NCBI RefSeq assembly: GCF_028716865.1
Contig: NZ_JAQUOY010000013.1
Span: 1 to 64,000 of the forward strand
Length of the DNA stretch: 64,000 nucleotides
Direction of reading: 5' to 3'
Source: Candidatus Methylomirabilis sp.
GTDB lineage: Bacteria; Methylomirabilota; Methylomirabilia; Methylomirabilales; Methylomirabilaceae
Shown: positions 19,240-27,015 of the stretch, in pieces
How the letters are laid out: each line of letters starts with the position of its first letter
Position numbering within the stretch: position 1 is the first letter of the stretch
The notes under the pieces: model-generated
What the model saw: only the letters and a program-made list of their open reading frames with translations
What the model was told of the DNA's origin: nothing
Database searches by the model: none
Translations under genes and position numbers: made by a program

Positions 19240-20333
19240 GGCCGGTGACGCAGGCTATTCTCGTTCGCCGACCGAGTGGTCTGACGGTCGCCTGGGCCCA
19301 ACGCATCGTTGCGCAACATGCTGCAGATGCCACGGTGTCGGAGGTCAATGTGCTGTCCGCTGATATCGGGACGACAACGCGGGTGCGCGTTGCGGTTGAA
19401 CACAATGGGCCGGAGACGTTGCCCCGTCGTTGGTTCGTGAAACTGCCGTCGCGGTCCTGGCGAGCCCGGTGCATTACGGCGTTACCCCGCCTCCTCCAGA
19501 CGGAAGTGCGTTTCTATCAGGAAGTGACGCAGGCTATCCCCGTACTTCGGCCTACCATTTTAGCGGCACAGAGCCAGGCCGGACGAGGCACGACGCTGGT
19601 CCTTGCTGATGTGACAGAACATGGCGCTGTTCCCGGCGCTCCCGGGGATGCTTTGACGGCCGTCCAAGCGACCATGGTGGTCGAGCAATTGGCCAGACTT
19701 CACGTGCAGTTTTGGAATAAAGCGAGTCTCGATCGCGAATATCGGTGGTTGGACGGTCCTGTTCGACGCTGGGAAGATCGATTGGGAACAGCCCTGGCAG
19801 TGCCGTTGATGCAACGGGGGTTACGGCGTGCTGGGAGCGTCGTTCCGATAGCGCTCCACGCCCCCGCTGTGCACTATGCGCGTCGGCGTCGTCAAGCGAT
19901 GCGCGTGCTTGCAGACGGCCCACGCACCCTCGTCCATCACGATGTACATCCCGGCAATCTCTTCTGGCAGCAGTCCCAACCAGGATTCCTCGACTGGCAG
20001 CTCGTCCGCATTGGTGAGGGGATTGGTGATATCGCGTACTTCTTGGCTACCGCGCTCACACCTGAAATCCGGCGGACGTGCGAAGCGCACCTGCTCGCAC
20101 GGTATCAACAGGTTCTTGAAGACCATCAGATTGCGGATCTCGATTCCACGACGCTGCGGCAAAGATATCGCGCCCATCTCGTCTATGCCTTTGAGGCCAT
20201 GGTGGTGACGCTTGCGGTCGGTGATCTGATGCCTCTGGAGAGCAATTTAGAGCTTATCCGCCGAACTGCCGCGGCGGTTGAGGATCACGATGCCTTTGCG
20301 TTCAGACCGGCGAAGAACGCCCATCTCGATTGA
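19236..20333 (+). CDS. Phosphotransferase (aminoglycoside-phosphotransferase/ecdysteroid-kinase-like fold)
   Basis: A 365-residue kinase-fold protein. The catalytic loop [13 protein letters not shown] (about 228-240) and the metal-binding [20 protein letters not shown] (about 248-267) match the APH/CHK-like phosphotransferase family. The substrate is unknown; family members phosphorylate antibiotics, choline, steroids and sugars. It starts at GTG overlapping the tex stop and converges on phoR. Confidence 0.8.
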   Translation: MRPVTQAILVRRPSGLTVAWAQRIVAQHAADATVSEVNVLSADIGTTTRVRVAVEHNGPETLPRRWFVKLPSRSWRARCITALPRLLQTEVRFYQEVTQAIPVLRPTILAAQSQAGRGTTLVLADVTEHGAVPGAPGDALTAVQATMVVEQLARLHVQFWNKASLDREYRWLDGPVRRWEDRLGTALAVPLMQRGLRRAGSVVPIALHAPAVHYARRRRQAMRVLADGPRTLVHHDVHPGNLFWQQSQPGFLDWQLVRIGEGIGDIAYFLATALTPEIRRTCEAHLLARYQQVLEDHQIADLDSTTLRQRYRAHLVYAFEAMVVTLAVGDLMPLESNLELIRRTAAAVEDHDAFAFRPAKNAHLD

Positions 20334-20339
20334 TCCATA

Positions 20340-22172
20340 TTACACGAAGTCCTTACCAAGAGGGGCGATTGGCAGCGTAAAGCGGACGGTGGTTCCTTGG
20401 TTTAATTGGCTTTCGATGGCTAGCTCCCCGCCGTGCGCCTTGACTAGGTGCTTCACGATGGCCAGGCCAAGTCCTGTCCCGCCCATCTCCCGAGAGCGGG
20501 CCCTATCTACCCGGTAGAATCGCTCCGTGATCCTGGGTAAGTCCTGAGAGGGGATGCCGATACCGGTATCCTGCACTGCAACCTCCACGAAGTCAACGGC
20601 AGGGTGTAGGGTATCGGGTGTAGGGTGGGTGAGCGAAGCGGACACCCTGACAGTCCCGCCCTTTGGAGTAAACTTGAAACTGTTGTCCAGGAGGTTGATC
20701 ATAACCTGTGCGATCCGATCGCGGTCGGCCAGAACGCACGGTAGATCATGGGGAAGCTCGGCCTGAAGCTCGATCTCCTGCTTGGTCGCTTGCGGTCCGT
20801 AGATTGTCATAACGCTCCCCACCACCTCGGCAAGGCTCATCGAGCGCCGGTGAAGGGCGATCTTCCCCAACTCGAGGTTGGAGAGATCCAGCAGGTCGTC
20901 CAGGAGCCGACCCAAACGCTCGGTGTGCTTGTGAATCACCTCGAGGAACGGACGGGCATGCTCCCGATCCTCGAGCGCTCCCTCCAAGAGGGTCTCCAGG
21001 TATCCCCTGACTGAGGTGAGGGGGGTGCGGAGCTCATGAGAGACGTTGGCCACAAACTCCGTACGGGCCGTCTCCAGCCGACGGAGCTCGGTGACATCAT
21101 GCATCACCCAAAGGGCGCCTGATGGTCGTTCGCTGCCCTTGAGGGGAGAGGCGTGCACTTGAAGCACCCGCTGCACCGGGGTAAAGATATGAAGCTCCCG
21201 CGGGGCGAAAATCCCCTCCCGAAGCGTTTGATTCAAAAGATCTAACATCTCCTTGTTGCGGATCACCTCGAGAAATGGCCTGCCCTCCGCTACGACCGAC
21301 GAGATGTTGAAGAGCCGGCAGGCGCTGGCGTTAATAAAGAGGATCCGATTCATCCCATCAACCGCCAGCACCCCTTCCACCATGCTGTCAAGGATGGCGG
21401 CCCCCTTGGCCCGTTCCTCTTCCAGCGCGGTGAGCCGATCCTCCAGCCCCTTTGCCATCAGATTCAGGGCATTCCCTAACTGGCCAATTTCATCGGAGGA
21501 GACCGCGGAAATCTTTCGGGAGAAGTCCCCATCGGCCATGCGACGAGCGACGGCTGTCATCTCGGCGATGGGGCTGGTCACCTGACGAGCGAAGATGAAA
21601 CCCAGGACCGCTGCCGCCGCCAGGGCAATCAGGCCCCCAATGACCAGTGTGTGCCTGATTAACGCGAGATCACGACTGAGATCAGAAAGCGGCATCGCAA
21701 CGCGGAGGACCCCGGTGATTACCCCATCCTGTCGCAGGGGGATGGCCAGATACAGCATCGTGACGCCGAGGGTGTCGCTTTGACGAAGAACGCTCCCCAC
21801 ACCATCGGTGATGGCAGCCTGAACCTCCGGGCGGTGCAGGTGATTGTCCATCAGCGCGACTTGCTCAAGCGTTCTCTCGGAATCGGCGAGGACTCGGCCT
21901 CCCGCCTCGATTACCGTGACTCGGGTCGCGACCTGCTGAGCGAGCCGTTGCGCCAACCGCTGAAGCTGCTCGGCATCCCGGGAGAGGAGGGCGGGATTCA
22001 CCTCGTTGCTCATGAGCTGAGCTTGGGCCTGTAAGCTTGTCTTCAACCGATCGATCGGGGTGCGCTCGAGCGAAGAGAGGAGATAGACGCCGGCGACGGC
22101 GACGATGACCAGCACTAAGAGGAGATACGTGCCGATCAGCTTGCGCTGAAACCCGCCTTCGATCCGTGACAT
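20340..22172 (-). CDS. phoR: PhoR-type sensor histidine kinase
   Basis: A 610-residue membrane kinase. Two transmembrane helices (about 12-31 and 175-195) bracket a periplasmic sensor region. They are followed by HAMP (TSPIAEMTAVARRMADGD, about 200-250), a PAS domain (about 265-355), HisKA with the phosphoacceptor in FVANVSHELRTPLTSVRGYL (about 380), and an HATPase domain ending near 605. Between the N and G1 boxes, an insertion (THPTPDTLHPAVD, about residues 512-530) comes from a heptameric DNA repeat. It follows phoB by 17 bp. As PhoBR it would control the pst operon. Confidence 0.9.
   Translation of the reverse strand: MSRIEGGFQRKLIGTYLLLVLVIVAVAGVYLLSSLERTPIDRLKTSLQAQAQLMSNEVNPALLSRDAEQLQRLAQRLAQQVATRVTVIEAGGRVLADSERTLEQVALMDNHLHRPEVQAAITDGVGSVLRQSDTLGVTMLYLAIPLRQDGVITGVLRVAMPLSDLSRDLALIRHTLVIGGLIALAAAAVLGFIFARQVTSPIAEMTAVARRMADGDFSRKISAVSSDEIGQLGNALNLMAKGLEDRLTALEEERAKGAAILDSMVEGVLAVDGMNRILFINASACRLFNISSVVAEGRPFLEVIRNKEMLDLLNQTLREGIFAPRELHIFTPVQRVLQVHASPLKGSERPSGALWVMHDVTELRRLETARTEFVANVSHELRTPLTSVRGYLETLLEGALEDREHARPFLEVIHKHTERLGRLLDDLLDLSNLELGKIALHRRSMSLAEVVGSVMTIYGPQATKQEIELQAELPHDLPCVLADRDRIAQVMINLLDNSFKFTPKGGTVRVSASLTHPTPDTLHPAVDFVEVAVQDTGIGIPSQDLPRITERFYRVDRARSREMGGTGLGLAIVKHLVKAHGGELAIESQLNQGTTVRFTLPIAPLGKDFV
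20600..20632 (-). repeat. Heptameric repeat inside phoR
   Basis: Read on the minus strand, this stretch consists of degenerate 7-mers ACCCTAC, ACCCGAT, ACCCTAC and ACCCTGC. It lies in the kinase domain of phoR and encodes the unusual segment HPTPDTLHPA. The same heptamer family forms four perfect units in holB (42137-42167). Confidence 0.7.
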
Positions 22173-22189
22173 CCTTACTGTTCCGCCGA

Positions 22190-22873
22190 TCAGGAGTCCT
22201 GGTTGAACCGGTACCCGACGCTCTTGACTGTGACGATGCGTGCGGCCTCCGGTCCCAGCTTCTCCCGGAGGCGTCGGACATGAACATCGACGGTGCGGGA
22301 TTCTATTTCGGAGGCCCGCTCGTATCCCCAGACACGGTCCAACAGGTACTCCCTGGTCAGGACGCGGCCCTTGGCCAGAACGAGGGCTTTCAGAAGGTCG
22401 AATTCCTTCGGTGTCAGCTCGACGGCCCGCTTGCGGATCGTAACAGTATACCGGTCGAGATCGATCTCAAGACTGCCGGCCTTCACAACCTCTCCCCCCT
22501 GGACCTCCTCGCTTCTGCGAATCAGGGCCTTGACCCTGGCTATCAGCTCCTTAGGGCCGAACGGCTTGGTGAGATAGTCGTCGCCGCCCAACTCCAGGCC
22601 CAGGACCTTGTCGGTTTCTTCCGCCTTGGCGGTCAGCATCAGGATCGGGAGGCGCGCAGTGTCGGGTTCTTTGCGAAGCCGACGGCAGACATCTAATCCG
22701 CTCAGATGCGGCAGCATCAGATCCAGGACCAGCAGACTTGGTCGCTCACGCTTGACCAATTCTAAGGCCTGAAGGCCATCATGTGCCTGAAGGACACGGA
22801 ATCCCTCGCGCTCCAGATGGTACGCGACCAGGGCGGTAATGTCTTTCTCGTCATCGACTACAAGGACCTTCAC
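22190..22873 (-). CDS. phoB: PhoB-type response regulator
   Basis: A 227-residue regulator with a receiver domain (residues 1-120: acidic pocket DDEKD, phosphoacceptor Asp in LLVLDLMLPHLSG, switch Thr in MLTAKAEE and Lys in YLTKPF) and an OmpR/PhoB winged helix (about 130-225: ELTPKEFDLLKALVLAKGRVLTRE). With PhoR it should bind the 11-bp repeats upstream of pstS. It is the first gene of the minus-strand phoB-phoR pair. Confidence 0.92.
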   Translation of the reverse strand: MKVLVVDDEKDITALVAYHLEREGFRVLQAHDGLQALELVKRERPSLLVLDLMLPHLSGLDVCRRLRKEPDTARLPILMLTAKAEETDKVLGLELGGDDYLTKPFGPKELIARVKALIRRSEEVQGGEVVKAGSLEIDLDRYTVTIRKRAVELTPKEFDLLKALVLAKGRVLTREYLLDRVWGYERASEIESRTVDVHVRRLREKLGPEAARIVTVKSVGYRFNQDS

Positions 22874-23000
22874 GACTACACCTCCAGTCAGGTTATCAGC
22901 ATCACGTGGTTAGGGTAAGCAGTGGCGTATCCGATGATAGCGACCTTCACGGTGAGTCGCAAGCGCTTTACCTCGGTCAGGGGTCTCTCGACAATTTTAT

Positions 23001-23029
23001 TTGACGCAATAAGCACATGATGCTAGATT
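23001..23029 (+). promoter_or_regulatory. Sigma-70-type promoter of the Mo/W cluster
   Basis: TTGACG at 23001-23006 and TAGATT at 23024-23029 are separated by 17 bp. The dyad at 23032-23055 starts just downstream of the -10 box, so a bound repressor would block transcription. Confidence 0.6.
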
Positions 23030-23031
23030 TT

Positions 23032-23055
23032 CGATATGTTCATGCAAACATAACG
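23032..23055 (+). promoter_or_regulatory. ModE-box-like operator
   Basis: The dyad CGATATGTT-N6-AACATAACG has nine-base arms with a single mismatch and lies between the promoter and the ModE-like gene at 23066. E. coli ModE recognises dyads of the form CGNTAT...ATAACG, so this fits autoregulation by molybdate or tungstate. The match rests on recalled consensus and not on a search. Confidence 0.6.
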
Positions 23056-23065
23056 GAAATAATCG

Positions 23066-23404
23066 ATGCGCGTTGAAGTGAAATCGAAGACTTGGCTGGA
23101 GGCCGATGGCAAGTTCATCATCGGGGAGCACGGGATCGCGCTCCTGGAGGCGATCGATGAACTCGGGTCGATTCAGCAGGCGGCGAAACAGCTTGGGTGG
23201 GGCTATCGGCACACCTGGGGGTATCTCAAGAATATGGAGCGGAATGCCGGCGTGCCGATCCTGCTTGTTCGCCATGGAGGGCAGTCAGGCGGCGGGACGC
23301 AGCTTACACCGCAAGGGCGCAAGCTCCTACGAGACTACAAGCGATTGCAGAAGACGTTGCGGGCAACCATACAACGGAAATCGCGGTTGCTGTTCTCGTA
23401 CTAA
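23066..23404 (+). CDS. ModE-family N-terminal HTH regulator
   Basis: A 112-residue protein matching only the winged-helix DNA-binding half of ModE. The sequence GIALLEAIDELGSIQQAAKQLGWGYRHTWGYLKNME (about 26-62) and GGGTQLTPQGRKLLRDY are diagnostic. The C-terminal molybdate-binding (TOBE/Mop) domains are absent. A separate Mop protein is encoded 65 bp downstream and may supply the sensing half in trans. A ModE-like dyad lies directly upstream. Confidence 0.88.
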   Translation: MRVEVKSKTWLEADGKFIIGEHGIALLEAIDELGSIQQAAKQLGWGYRHTWGYLKNMERNAGVPILLVRHGGQSGGGTQLTPQGRKLLRDYKRLQKTLRATIQRKSRLLFSY

Positions 23405-23468
23405 GCTACAGGCGCAGAAGTGACAGATATTACCAAGGTGATGTTCGGAAAGGGAGGAGGTGGGGAGG

Positions 23469-23675
23469 ATGGAGATGAGCGCTCGGAATCAACTGCCTGG
23501 GACCATTAAGAAGGTCAAAGTCGGTACCGTGATGGCTGAGATAGTCATGAAGGTGGGAGATCAGGAGCTGGCCGCGGCCATCACCAGCGGCTCGGCCAAG
23601 CGAATGAAATTGAAGGTGGGTGATAAAGTCTTCGCCGTCATCAAAGCCACCGAAGTCATGATCGCCAAGGAGTAG
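23469..23675 (+). CDS. mop: Molybdenum-pterin/oxyanion-binding protein, Mop (TOBE domain)
   Basis: A 68-residue molbindin. ARNQLPGTIKKVKVGTVMAEIVMKVGDQELAAAIT and KLKVGDKVFAVIKATEVMIAK form one complete TOBE domain, which assembles into hexamers that store molybdate or tungstate. A GGAGG site lies 9-16 bases before ATG 23469. It lies between the ModE-like regulator and tupA and stops seven bases before the tupA start. Confidence 0.93.
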   Translation: MEMSARNQLPGTIKKVKVGTVMAEIVMKVGDQELAAAITSGSAKRMKLKVGDKVFAVIKATEVMIAKE

Positions 23676-23681
23676 CGGGAG

Positions 23682-24569
23682 ATGATTGGGGTCATGGGTA
23701 AGAGATGGCTGAAGAGCGCTCGTAAACGCTTTGTCGTGGGTTTGGCGGCGGTTGGCATTTTGCAGATCGCGTTGATCTGTAGCGTTCAGGCCACAAGCCA
23801 GAATGTCATTCTGGCGACGACGACGAGTACGCAGGATTCTGGTCTACTTGACGTCCTAGTTCCGCTATTTGAAAAGCGAACTGGCTACGTAGTGAAAACG
23901 ATTTCCATCGGAACCGGTCAGGCGCTTGCGTTGGGCGGTCGAGGCGAAGCCGACGTCGTCCTGGTGCATGCGCCTGAGGCTGAGAAGAGGTACGTGGCTG
24001 AGGGGACGCTCATCAACCGTCAGTTGGTCATGCACAACGATTTTATCATCGTCGGCCCGGAATCCGATCCAGCCAGGATTCGTAGTCTTCGGAAGGCGAG
24101 TGATGCGTTTCGCAAGATTGCCGAGACGAAGGCGGCGTTCGCCTCGCGCGGCGACAACTCCGGAACGCATCAACTCGAACGACGCCTCTGGAAAGAGGCG
24201 GGACTGAACCCGAACGGCGACTGGTATTTGCAATCGGGCCAGGGGATGGGGCAGACCCTCGCAATCGCGTCAGAGAAACGGGCCTATACCCTCACCGACC
24301 GTGGAACCTATCTTGCCTTGAAAAGACAGAGACGCCTCGCCCTGGACACTCTGGTCGAGCGGGACCCATCGCTCCTGAATATCTACTCGGTCATGGAGGT
24401 CAGTTCCGCCAAGCTCCCGAAGGTGAACGCTGCGGGCGGGAAGGCGTTCGCCGACTTTATGGTCTCGCCTGCGGCCCAGGAGGTCATCAAGAGTTTCGGG
24501 GCAGATAAGTTCGGTGAGCCGCTCTTCTACCCGGACGCAGGCAAACACGAGGAGGAGATTGGGCGCTAA
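23682..24569 (+). CDS. tupA: Tungstate ABC transporter substrate-binding protein TupA
   Basis: A 295-residue periplasmic binding protein with a signal peptide (about residues 1-38). The motif ILATTTSTQDSGLLDVL (TTTS at 46-49) is the TupA tungstate-binding signature, and RGDNSGTHQLERRLW is the second conserved anion-binding loop. It delivers tungstate to TupBC, which is encoded about 7 kb downstream (31437-33223) and not adjacent. It is next to fwdD-fwdB, pointing to a tungsten-dependent enzyme. Confidence 0.93.
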   Translation: MIGVMGKRWLKSARKRFVVGLAAVGILQIALICSVQATSQNVILATTTSTQDSGLLDVLVPLFEKRTGYVVKTISIGTGQALALGGRGEADVVLVHAPEAEKRYVAEGTLINRQLVMHNDFIIVGPESDPARIRSLRKASDAFRKIAETKAAFASRGDNSGTHQLERRLWKEAGLNPNGDWYLQSGQGMGQTLAIASEKRAYTLTDRGTYLALKRQRRLALDTLVERDPSLLNIYSVMEVSSAKLPKVNAAGGKAFADFMVSPAAQEVIKSFGADKFGEPLFYPDAGKHEEEIGR

Positions 24570-24662
24570 TAACTATCGACTCATGGCAACTTTAGGCTCA
24601 GTGTGGTTCTAGGATGGCGGGTACCCTTGCAGGCGAGGGGCCTGGGAAGGAGCACGCTTGAG

Positions 24663-25001
24663 ATGACGAAGAGACGGTTTACGGTGATCACGGCCCGGAC
24701 GCTCACGCAAGGCCAGGCGATGCACGTCGGAAAGGAGTCGAAAGAGTATGTGGACGAGATCTCTACGGCGCGAATGAACCTCAAAGACTTCGAGGAACTC
24801 GAACTGCATGACGGGGATCGCATTCGATTAGCGACGAAGCACGGGTCAACTGTGCTGAAATGTGCAAAGGGTGATGTGCCCCAGGGGATGGTGTTCATTG
24901 CGTATGGGCGACTGATTAATCCGATTGTCGGCACGGATACCCAAGCGACCGGGATGCCGGACTACAAGGGTATCGAGGTGGAGGTGGAACGCTATGTCTG
25001 A
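24663..25001 (+). CDS. fwdD: Formylmethanofuran dehydrogenase subunit D (molybdopterin-dinucleotide-binding)
   Basis: A 112-residue protein with the six-stranded barrel typical of the C-terminal domain of molybdopterin oxidoreductases. The segment ITARTLTQGQAMHVGKESKEY, then ELHDGDRIRLATKHG and DVPQGMVFIAYGRLINPI, matches FwdD/FmdD, which clamps the pterin dinucleotide onto FwdB. The start ATG 24663 is preceded at a distance by GGAG; an upstream extension in frame is less likely. It overlaps fwdB by eight bases, a tight operon. FwdD is not part of the usual bacterial FhcABCD complex, so its presence argues for a cofactor-containing enzyme. Confidence 0.88.
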   Translation: MTKRRFTVITARTLTQGQAMHVGKESKEYVDEISTARMNLKDFEELELHDGDRIRLATKHGSTVLKCAKGDVPQGMVFIAYGRLINPIVGTDTQATGMPDYKGIEVEVERYV

Positions 25002-26364
25002 GAATGTGGCTGTAATAGACTTGAAGAAGGTGGAAGTGTTTACCGGTGTAGTCTGTCCCTTCTGCGGCACGGCGTGCGATGACATCGAAATTCGTGTCGA
25101 GGATGGAAAAATCAAGACGGTGAAGAATGCCTGTGCCCTGGGCAAGGCCACCTATATGCACTATCAAAGCGACCTGGCGACGCCAAGGATTCACGGGCAA
25201 CCCGCGACCATAGAGCAGTGCATCGATGCGGCCGCAGAGATCCTGGCCAACGCCAAGTACCCCTTGATCTATGGTCTGGACTCGACTGAGTTAAGTGCCC
25301 AGCGGAAGGCGATCGAGTTGGCGGAACTGATCGGCGCCAACATCGACCATACGTCATCGGTCTGACACGGACCAGGTCTGCAGGGTCTGCAGACAATCGG
25401 TCTTCCGACGTGCACCGTGGGAGACATCAAGAACCGGGCCGACCTCGTCGTGTACTGGGGGTCGAACCCGGCAGAGGCGCATCCGCGACATCCCAGTCGC
25501 TATGCCGTAACGGCCAAGGGGCTTTTTACCCCCTTGGGAAAAAAAGAACGGACGATCGTGACGGTCGATGTGAGACCGACTCCTTCGGCCCGGATGGCCG
25601 ATATCGCTTTCCAGATCAAGCCGAACTCCGACTATGAGGTTCTTTCCGTCCTGTTGGCGCTGGTGAAGGGTCACGAGCTGGATTGCCGTGAGGTGGGTGG
25701 AGTGGCGATCGAGGAATGGAAGGCGCTTGCAGACAAGATGAAGCAGTGCAAATTCGGGATCATCTGTTGGGGGATGGGCATCACCATGAGCCGGGGCAAG
25801 ACGATGAATGCGATCGCCATCCTGAAACTGGCTCAAGAGCTGAACCGATTCACCAAGTTTTCGGGTATGCCGATGCGTGGTCATGGCAACGTGGTGGGTA
25901 TCCAGCAGGTGCTGACCTGGCAGACCGGCTACCCTATGTCGGTCAACTTCAGCCGGGGCTATCCTCGATACAACCCGGGAGAGTTTTCAGTCGCCGACCT
26001 CGTGGGCCGCAGAGAAGTAGACGCCGCCATGATCATCGCGGCGGATGCCGTTGGTCACCTTCCCGGTAAGACCGCGGAGCATCTTCGGTCGATTCCGCTC
26101 ATTGCCATAGACCCAAAAGAGAGCGATACGACGAAGGTGGCGACGGTGGTGATTCCCGTGGCGCAGGCTGGGGTGGCTGCCGCCGGCATGCAGTATCGGA
26201 TGGATCACATCCCGCTCAAGCAGAAGGGGGTTGTCGACTCGCCCTGGCCGACGGATCGGGAGGTTGTGGAGCGGATTGTTACGAAGATTGTCGCGAAGAA
26301 GAACGGTAGGAGCGGCGTTGCCGCAGGCTTAGGGAAAGGGGGAGCAGTAAAGGGCAAGTGGTAG
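24994..26364 (+). CDS. fwdB: Formylmethanofuran dehydrogenase catalytic subunit B, selenocysteine-containing (UGA at 25363)
   Basis: Two open frames share one phase and are split only by TGA 25363-25365. Read through as selenocysteine they give one 456-residue FwdB. The N-terminus VVCPFCGTACDD plus KNAC (C21, C24, C28, C47) binds [4Fe-4S]. The UGA is residue 124 in HTSSV-U-HGPG, exactly where methanogen FwdB/FmdB has the Cys or Sec ligand of W/Mo. Downstream IKNRADLVVYWGSNPAEAHPRH continues the family without loss. FwdB catalyses reversible reduction of CO2 (via formate) that precedes formyl transfer to methanofuran. Subunits A and C and the formyltransferase are not in the window. The neighbours fwdD, tupA, mop, modABC and selA support a seleno-W/Mo enzyme. 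A nonsense mutation is the alternative, but the SECIS-like hairpin makes it unlikely. Confidence 0.9.
25376..25394 (+). promoter_or_regulatory. Bacterial SECIS element in fwdB
   Basis: A perfect 7-bp stem GTCTGCA (25376-25382) / TGCAGAC (25388-25394) encloses the loop GGGTC. GGTC begins 18 bases after the UGA, which as I recall equals the spacing in E. coli fdhF, where SelB recognises a GGUC-type apical loop. The stem-loop lies within coding sequence, as bacterial SECIS elements do. Confidence 0.82.
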
Positions 26365-26573
26365 CGATAAGGGGCTGAAGACAATAATCGCGATCCCCCC
26401 AACCGCCATTTGCCCTGCCTGAACCCCCTGCCGAACCGTCGCCAGAACGGGCGCGAGATCCAGAGCGCCCTGCCTTTCTCAGTGAGCTTCTCTAAAACGA
26501 CTACCAGCCCGGAAAGCGAAAACTCCCACGACCGAGCGCGTAGGTCGGTTCCGGTATTTCCAAAGGGGGTTCG
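26365..26573. other. Intergenic region after fwdB
   Basis: About 210 bp with no supported gene. It may include decayed sequence of a former formate dehydrogenase operon, of which clear coding remnants begin at 26574. Confidence 0.4.
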
Positions 26574-26867
26574 GTGAACAACTCCGTGACCAAGACGGAG
26601 GCGGCCGAGACGTTCTATCATCTCGTGAGTCCAAATCTGCCTCCGTTCTGCCAAGGCACCGCCTGTTTTGTGGCGCGCCACCTCAATCCGTGGCGTTTCT
26701 CGCAAGCCGAGGCCCAATCCTCTCGCCTGAAGCCCGGCGAACTCTTCTCCACCTTTCATTCCCCGGACTTATTTCTGAACAAGGTCACCGGTCCGCACCG
26801 CGACTCGCAGGTCAAGACACCGGAATACAAGCTAACCGCGGTCCATATTGAGGCCGCGGGAACATAA
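26574..26867 (+). pseudogene. Deletion remnant of an NAD-type formate dehydrogenase operon
   Basis: The 97-residue frame appears chimeric. Residues 1-48 (FYHLVSPNLPPFCQGTACFVARHLNP) resemble the N-terminal thioredoxin-like [2Fe-2S] region of a NuoE/NuoF-type formate dehydrogenase beta subunit. Residues 50-97 (ELFSTFHSPDLFLNKVTG and TPEYKLTAVHIE) match the extreme C-terminus of a molybdopterin formate dehydrogenase alpha subunit. The simplest explanation is one internal deletion that joined the start of the beta gene to the end of the alpha gene. It stands between fwdB and the second porin in the Mo/W cluster. Recognition rests on short motifs. Confidence 0.6.
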
Positions 26868-26942
26868 TCCGAATGGCGGTGAGGATCTGAAGTCCGCGTA
26901 CACCAGGCAAGAGATCATCCGATCAGGGCGGGGGCAGTTGAA

Positions 26943-27015
26943 CGCCCCGCATCAACAAAGCGTTCCGCACTCGGGAGCGCGGTAGTTAACCGAACAACGT
27001 ACAGAGAGGAGAATC
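26943..27015 (+). repeat. Porin leader sequence, duplicated copy 2
   Basis: The leader ahead of the second porin is nearly identical to that of the first (11055-11128 on the other strand), including the ribosome site AGAGAGGAGAATC. It marks the upstream limit of the duplication. Confidence 0.85.

Noticed and set aside
19236-20333. Antibiotic-resistance aminoglycoside kinase
   Set aside because: Only the general kinase motifs are present; nothing points to aminoglycosides, so a neutral name was kept.
25363-25365. Stop codon splitting fwdB into two genes or a pseudogene
   Set aside because: Both halves are in one frame, the family sequence continues with no loss, the codon falls at the metal-ligand position, and a SECIS-like hairpin follows.
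26205-26759. Minus-strand frame of 184 codons after fwdB
   Set aside because: It overlaps fwdB and the formate dehydrogenase remnant, and its sequence has no family features.
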